A DNA stretch of 36,537 nucleotides from Deltaproteobacteria bacterium (GTDB lineage Bacteria > Desulfobacterota > Binatia > Binatales > Binataceae), in NCBI GenBank assembly GCA_021780225.1, contig JAJXZF010000028.1:1-36537 (forward strand). Direction: 5' to 3'. Every line of letters begins with the position of its first letter. Position 1 is the stretch's first letter. The notes under the pieces are model-generated. The model had not been told where the DNA came from. It did not search any database and saw only the letters and a program-made list of their open reading frames with translations. Positions 32,422 to 36,537 of the stretch are shown here, in pieces. The position numbers and the translations under genes were made by a program.

Positions 32422-34209
32422 ATGGCGGGGGCGGCGGTGAATCGCAAACCGATCGCGAAATCCCCGCGCGACTGGCGCGTCGCGCCGAATTTGCTCGATT
32501 ACGAGCGGACCCGCGCGGAGTTTTCATGGGACGCCGCGCGCCGCGCGCTCGACGGTCTTCCCGGCGGCGGCCTGAATATCGCGCATGAGGCGGTCGACCG
32601 CCACGCCGCCGGCCCGCGGCGCGACCGTCTGGCGCTGCGCTTCCTCGCCAAACGCGGAGCGGTGCGCGACCTCACCTATGCCCGTCTGGCCGTCCTGACT
32701 TCGCGCTTCGCCAACGTGCTGACGCGGCTCGGCGTCGCGCGGGGCGATCGCGTGTTCGCGCTGGCCGGACGAATCCCCGAACTGTACGTCGCGGCGCTCG
32801 GCGCGCTGAAGCACGGCAGCGTCTTCTGTCCGCTCTTTTCGGCCTTCGGCCCCGAGCCGATTCGTCAGCGCATGACGATCGGCGACGGTCGCGTGCTGAT
32901 TACCACCGCGGCGCTCTACAAGCGCAAGGTCGCGGAGCTGCGCTCGGCCCTGCCGGGATTGAAGCACGCCTTATTGATCGGCGCGCCCGAGGAAATTCGC
33001 GCGCTGCCCGGAACCCTCGACTTCAATCGCCTGATGGACGAAGCCGGCGATCAATTCGCCATCGCGCTGACCAAACCCGATGACCTCGCGCTGCTCCATT
33101 TCACCTCGGGCACGACCGGAACGCCCAAGGGCGCCATGCACGTCCATGAAGCCGTCGTCGCTCATCACATGACCGGCTACTACGCGCTCGATTTTCATCC
33201 CGACGACATTTTCTGGTGCACCGCCGATCCGGGATGGGTGACCGGCTCTTCATATGGAATTATCGCGCCGCTGACCCATGGCGTCACCAGCGTGATTGAC
33301 GAAGCCGACTTCGACGCCGAGCGCTGGTACGGAATCCTCCAGGATCAGGGCGTCACCGTCTGGTACACCGCGCCGACGGCGGTGCGCATGATGATGAAGG
33401 TCGGCGTCGAAGTGGTCCGCAAATACGACCTGCGCCGCCTGCGCTTCATCGCCAGCGTCGGCGAACCGCTCAATCCCGAGGCCGTCCTGTGGGGCCGGGA
33501 GGCTTTCGGGATGCCGATTCACGACAATTGGTGGCAGACCGAAACCGGCGGAATCATGATCGCCAATTATCTTGCGATGGAGGTCCGGCCGGGATCGATG
33601 GGCCGTCCGCTGCCCGGAATCGACGCCGCGATCGTGCATCGCGGCAAAGACGGCGCGGTCGCGGAGGTGGACGCGCCCGACGTTGAGGGCGAGCTTGCGC
33701 TGCGACCCGGATGGCCGTCGATGTTTCGCGGCTATCTGCACGAGGAAGAGCGCTACCGGAAATGCTTCGCCGACGGATGGTATCTGACCGGCGATCTCGC
33801 CCGGCGCGACGCCGACGGCTATTTCTGGTTTGTCGGCCGGGCCGACGACGTGATCAAGTCCTCCGGCCATCTGATCGGTCCGTTCGAAGTCGAAAGCGCC
33901 CTGCTGGAGCATCCGGCGGTCGCCGAAGCGGGCGTGATCGGCAAGCCCGACCCGGTCGCGGGCGAAGTGGTCAAGGCCTTTGTCTCGCTCAAAGCCGCGT
34001 ATGCCGCCGACGACGCATTGCGCCGCGAGTTGCTGGGTTTCGCGCGCAAGCGGCTGGGCGCCGTGGTCGCGCCGAAGGAGCTCGATTTCGTCGCCGCCGT
34101 GCCGAAGACCCGCAGCGGTAAAATCATGCGGCGCCTGCTCAAGGCGCGGGAACTCGGACTGCCGGAGGGCGATTTGTCCACGGTCGAGACCGGCACGGAG
34201 GCTTTATGA
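32422..34209 (+). CDS. acsA: AMP-forming acetyl-CoA synthetase
   Basis: This 595-residue ANL-family enzyme makes acetyl-CoA from acetate, ATP and CoA via acetyl-AMP. The P-loop-like [36 protein letters not shown], the adenylate motif [18 protein letters not shown] and the hinge [20 protein letters not shown] are present. The C-terminal [14 protein letters not shown] contains the catalytic Lys that protein acetyltransferases modify in many bacteria. Length fits the short Bacillus AcsA-type enzymes. Its stop overlaps pdhA (ATGA), so acetate activation and pyruvate oxidation are co-expressed. ATG 32422 is used; GTG 32437 is possible. Related acyl-CoA specificities cannot be excluded. Confidence 0.87.
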   Translation: MAGAAVNRKPIAKSPRDWRVAPNLLDYERTRAEFSWDAARRALDGLPGGGLNIAHEAVDRHAAGPRRDRLALRFLAKRGAVRDLTYARLAVLTSRFANVLTRLGVARGDRVFALAGRIPELYVAALGALKHGSVFCPLFSAFGPEPIRQRMTIGDGRVLITTAALYKRKVAELRSALPGLKHALLIGAPEEIRALPGTLDFNRLMDEAGDQFAIALTKPDDLALLHFTSGTTGTPKGAMHVHEAVVAHHMTGYYALDFHPDDIFWCTADPGWVTGSSYGIIAPLTHGVTSVIDEADFDAERWYGILQDQGVTVWYTAPTAVRMMMKVGVEVVRKYDLRRLRFIASVGEPLNPEAVLWGREAFGMPIHDNWWQTETGGIMIANYLAMEVRPGSMGRPLPGIDAAIVHRGKDGAVAEVDAPDVEGELALRPGWPSMFRGYLHEEERYRKCFADGWYLTGDLARRDADGYFWFVGRADDVIKSSGHLIGPFEVESALLEHPAVAEAGVIGKPDPVAGEVVKAFVSLKAAYAADDALRRELLGFARKRLGAVVAPKELDFVAAVPKTRSGKIMRRLLKARELGLPEGDLSTVETGTEAL

Positions 34210-35249
34210 CCCCGCCCGGCAAGGAGCCGCGGCGCGTCGATCGCGACCGCGTCGCGGCCGCGCCGGCGACGGCCGCAGCGCCCGAGCGCCAGCACGCGCT
34301 TAACTTGATGCGCGAGATGCTGCGGATCCGGCGCTTCGAGGAAAAATGCGCCGAGCTTTACAGCGCCGCCAAAATCCGCGGCTTTCTGCATCTCTATATC
34401 GGCGAGGAGGCGGTCGCCGTCGGCGCGATTCAACCGCTCGAATCCGACGATGCGATCGTGGCCACCTACCGCGAACATGGGCACGCGCTGGTGCGCGGCA
34501 TCTCCGCCGCTTCGATCATGGCCGAACTGTACGGCAAGCGGGAGGGATGCAGCCGCGGACGCGGCGGCTCGATGCATATCTTCGACGCGGCCACCCGTTT
34601 TTATGGCGGCAACGCGATCGTCGGCGGCGGATTGCCGCTCGCGGTGGGTCTCGCGCTGGCCGACAAGATGAACCGGCGGCCGCGCGTCACGGCCTGCTTT
34701 TTCGGCGAGGGCGCGGTCGCCGAAGGCGAATTTCATGAATCGATGAATCTGGCGGCGTTGTGGAAACTGCCCGTCGCCTTTTTCTGCGAAAACAATCTGT
34801 ACGCGATGGGCACCGCGCTCAAACGCTCCGAATCCGAAACCGATCTCTGCCTGAAGGCCTCCAGCTACGAAATTCCCGCGTGGCCCGCCGACGGCATGGA
34901 CGTCCTCGCCTGTGAAGACGCCGCGCGCCGCGCGCTGCTCGCCGTGCGCGCTGGCGACGGTCCCTGCTTCGTCGAGTTTCGCACCTATCGCTTCCGTGCG
35001 CACTCGATGTACGACCCGCAGCTATACCGCGCCAAGGAAGAAGTCGAGGAATGGAAAAAACGCGATCCGCTCGTCATCTTCGAGGCGTTCCTGCGCGAGC
35101 GAAGTCTGTTCGATGACGACGACCTTAAGCGGCTCGAAGAAGAAGTCGGCGCGGAGCTGGCGCAAGCGGTCGAATTCGCCGAGGCGGGCACGTGGGAGCC
35201 GGCCGCCGAGCTGACGCGGTTCGTCTATTCCGAAAGGGCCGGCGGATGA
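34206..35249 (+). CDS. pdhA: pyruvate dehydrogenase E1 alpha subunit
   Basis: The 347-residue thiamin-diphosphate enzyme subunit decarboxylates pyruvate and acetylates E2. [20 protein letters not shown] opens the E1-alpha fold. [14 protein letters not shown] is followed by [19 protein letters not shown]. The ThDP motif [15 protein letters not shown] ends in ENNLYAMGT. The phosphorylation-loop region [20 protein letters not shown] is PDH-like. The N-terminal 30 residues are a proline- and arginine-rich leader. The alternative, acetoin dehydrogenase alpha, is less likely because of the SMYDP-type loop and the adjacent acs gene, but it cannot be excluded. Confidence 0.87.
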   Translation: MTPPGKEPRRVDRDRVAAAPATAAAPERQHALNLMREMLRIRRFEEKCAELYSAAKIRGFLHLYIGEEAVAVGAIQPLESDDAIVATYREHGHALVRGISAASIMAELYGKREGCSRGRGGSMHIFDAATRFYGGNAIVGGGLPLAVGLALADKMNRRPRVTACFFGEGAVAEGEFHESMNLAALWKLPVAFFCENNLYAMGTALKRSESETDLCLKASSYEIPAWPADGMDVLACEDAARRALLAVRAGDGPCFVEFRTYRFRAHSMYDPQLYRAKEEVEEWKKRDPLVIFEAFLRERSLFDDDDLKRLEEEVGAELAQAVEFAEAGTWEPAAELTRFVYSERAGG

Positions 35250-36247
35250 CCGCGGCGCCCAACACCGTCCGCATCACGTATCGCGAGGCGATGCGTCAGG
35301 CGCTTCGCGAGGCCCTCCAGCGCGACCCGCGCGTCTTCCTGATGGGCGAGGACGTCGGCCGTTACGGCGGCTGCTTCGCGGTCAGCAAGGGATTGCTCGA
35401 TGAATTCGGCCCCGAGCGGATTCGCGACACGCCGCTGTCCGAATCGGCCTTCGTCGGCGCCGGAATCGGGGCCGCGATGGGCGGGATGCGGCCGATCGTC
35501 GAAATCATGACGGTGAATTTCAGCCTGCTCGCGCTCGATCAGATCGTGAACAACGCCGCGGCTATCCTTTACATGTCCGGCGGCCAGTTCAACATTCCGC
35601 TGGTGATTCGGATGACCACCGGCGCGGGCCGCCAACTCGCCGCTCAGCATTCCCACAGCCTCGAGGGCTGGTTCGCGCATATCCCCGGCCTCAGAATCCT
35701 CGCTCCGGCGACGCTGGCGGACGCGCGCGGGATGCTGTGGACGGCGCTCCAGGATCCCGACCCGGTGCTGATTTTCGAAAACGGCGCGCTCTACAACATG
35801 GAGGGCGAGTTGGCCGCCGACGCCGGCGCGGTCGATATCGACAGGGCCGCGATCCGCCGCGCCGGAACCGACGTGAGCCTGATCGCCTACGGCGGCTCTC
35901 TCGGCAAGGCGCTCGAGGCCGCCGAAGCGCTCGCCGCCGCCGGCGTCAACGCGGAGGTCGTCGATTTGCGCACGCTGCGCCCGCTCGATTCCGCGACCAT
36001 CATCGATTCCGTCACCCGCACCCATCGCGCGGCGATTATCGACGAGGGCTGGCGCAGCGGCAGCCTTGCGGCCGAGATCAGCGCCCGGATACTGGAGTCG
36101 GCCTTCTATGAACTTGACGCTCCGGTCGCGCGCGTATGCGGCGCCGAGGCGCCGATGCCCTACGCGAAGCATCTCGAGGACGCCGCGACGCCGCAGCCCG
36201 CCGCGATCGTCGACGCCGTGCGCGGGATGATGGCGGAACGTGGCTGA
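35246..36247 (+). CDS. pdhB: pyruvate dehydrogenase E1 beta subunit
   Basis: The 333-residue transketolase-type beta subunit pairs with E1 alpha. [40 protein letters not shown] and [20 protein letters not shown] are strongly conserved in PdhB. The C-terminal domain has [17 protein letters not shown] and the ending [17 protein letters not shown]. The ATG overlaps the pdhA stop by 4 bp, and its own 3' end overlaps the E2 start by 8 bp. Confidence 0.9.
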   Translation: MTAAPNTVRITYREAMRQALREALQRDPRVFLMGEDVGRYGGCFAVSKGLLDEFGPERIRDTPLSESAFVGAGIGAAMGGMRPIVEIMTVNFSLLALDQIVNNAAAILYMSGGQFNIPLVIRMTTGAGRQLAAQHSHSLEGWFAHIPGLRILAPATLADARGMLWTALQDPDPVLIFENGALYNMEGELAADAGAVDIDRAAIRRAGTDVSLIAYGGSLGKALEAAEALAAAGVNAEVVDLRTLRPLDSATIIDSVTRTHRAAIIDEGWRSGSLAAEISARILESAFYELDAPVARVCGAEAPMPYAKHLEDAATPQPAAIVDAVRGMMAERG

Positions 36248-36537
36248 ATTCCGCATGCCCGCGCTTGGCGCCGACATGGAGGCCGGCGTCATCGTTCAGT
36301 GGCTGGTCAAGCCCGGCGACGCCGTCAAGCGCGGCGATATTATCGCCGTGGTCGACACCGAAAAGGCGACGATCGAGGTTGAAGTCTTCGACACCGGCGT
36401 GATCGAAAGCCTGGTTGTTCCGGAGGGCAAAAAGGTGCCGATCGGAACCGTCCTCGCGCTGATTAGCGCCCCCGCGCCGGCGGCGCCGCTGCCCGTCGCC
36501 GCCCCGGTCGTCCGGCCGCCGGCGGCCGCACCGGGCC
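36240..36537 (+). CDS. pdhC: dihydrolipoamide acyltransferase (E2), N-terminal part, runs off window
   Basis: The visible 99 codons start at a GTG within the end of pdhB. Residues about 1-80 form a lipoyl domain: [20 protein letters not shown], then [20 protein letters not shown], where the Lys of DTEKA carries lipoate. A Pro/Ala-rich flexible linker follows and continues past the window edge. The peripheral-subunit-binding and catalytic domains are not visible. Position after pdhAB identifies it as the E2 of the same complex. Confidence 0.88.
   Translation, partial: MAEFRMPALGADMEAGVIVQWLVKPGDAVKRGDIIAVVDTEKATIEVEVFDTGVIESLVVPEGKKVPIGTVLALISAPAPAAPLPVAAPVVRPPAAAPG

Noticed and set aside
1-36537. 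CRISPR arrays, rRNA, complete tRNAs, riboswitches
   Set aside because: I saw no regularly spaced repeats, rRNA-like stretches, complete cloverleaf sequences or recognisable riboswitch cores on either strand.

Overview
The window is bacterial DNA and falls into two blocks of different character. The left block (about 1-16,440) has moderate GC: the 60-base line at 4501 counts 35 G/C. The right block (about 16,440-36,537) is much richer: the line at 24541 counts 44 G/C, with GCG/CGC-dominated codons. The gene set suggests a metabolically flexible Gram-negative soil or sediment bacterium of an uncultivated, deltaproteobacteria-like (for example Binatota-like) lineage. It comprises a group 3b-type [NiFe] hydrogenase, complete hyp genes, AMP-forming acetyl-CoA synthetase, pyruvate dehydrogenase and periplasmic wall enzymes. 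No rRNA or convincing tRNA is present, so the taxonomy is a weak inference.

Left block. Remnants of mobile elements sit at both edges. On the left are a possible IS21-like end and a 5'-truncated serine recombinase. On the right is a frameshifted tail of a Tn3-family transposase. An exact 18-bp direct repeat (511-528 and 16421-16438) lies just downstream of each. Between them is a tightly overlapping minus-strand operon (9157 down to 530). It encodes a HTH-EIIA regulator, then HyfB-, HyfC-, HyfE-, HyfF- and HyfG-like subunits, a ferredoxin-HyfI-like fusion and a beta-carbonic-anhydrase-like protein. The large subunit lacks the N-terminal Ni-binding CxxC, so this looks like an energy-converting-hydrogenase-related (Ehr-type) complex and not a hydrogenase. 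A second HTH-EIIA regulator is encoded divergently at 10082. After it come a broken GTP-type PEP carboxykinase, a TacA/TacT-like pair, an acetyltransferase, a secreted protein, VapBC-like genes, an intact serine recombinase with a candidate res site, and HigBA.

Right block. After two gene remnants come three secreted cell-wall or polysaccharide proteins: a beta-lactamase/NamZ fusion, a NodB-type deacetylase and a DUF4015-type glycoside hydrolase. They are followed by a compact hydrogenase operon: hypA, hypB, beta, gamma, small and large subunits, a maturation protease fused to HypF, then hypC, hypD and hypE. Almost every stop overlaps the next start. The hydrogenase large subunit has both CxxC pairs and a C-terminal tail for the protease, so it should be an active soluble NAD(P)-linked enzyme.

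The window ends with acetyl-CoA synthetase followed by pdhA, pdhB and the start of an E2 gene, which together make acetyl-CoA from acetate and pyruvate. The most intriguing system is the Ni-site-less hydrogenase-like proton-pump complex with a CA-like last gene and two EIIA-type regulators. By analogy with DAB and NDH-1/Cup systems it could couple redox or ion flux to CO2/bicarbonate chemistry, but that is a hypothesis.
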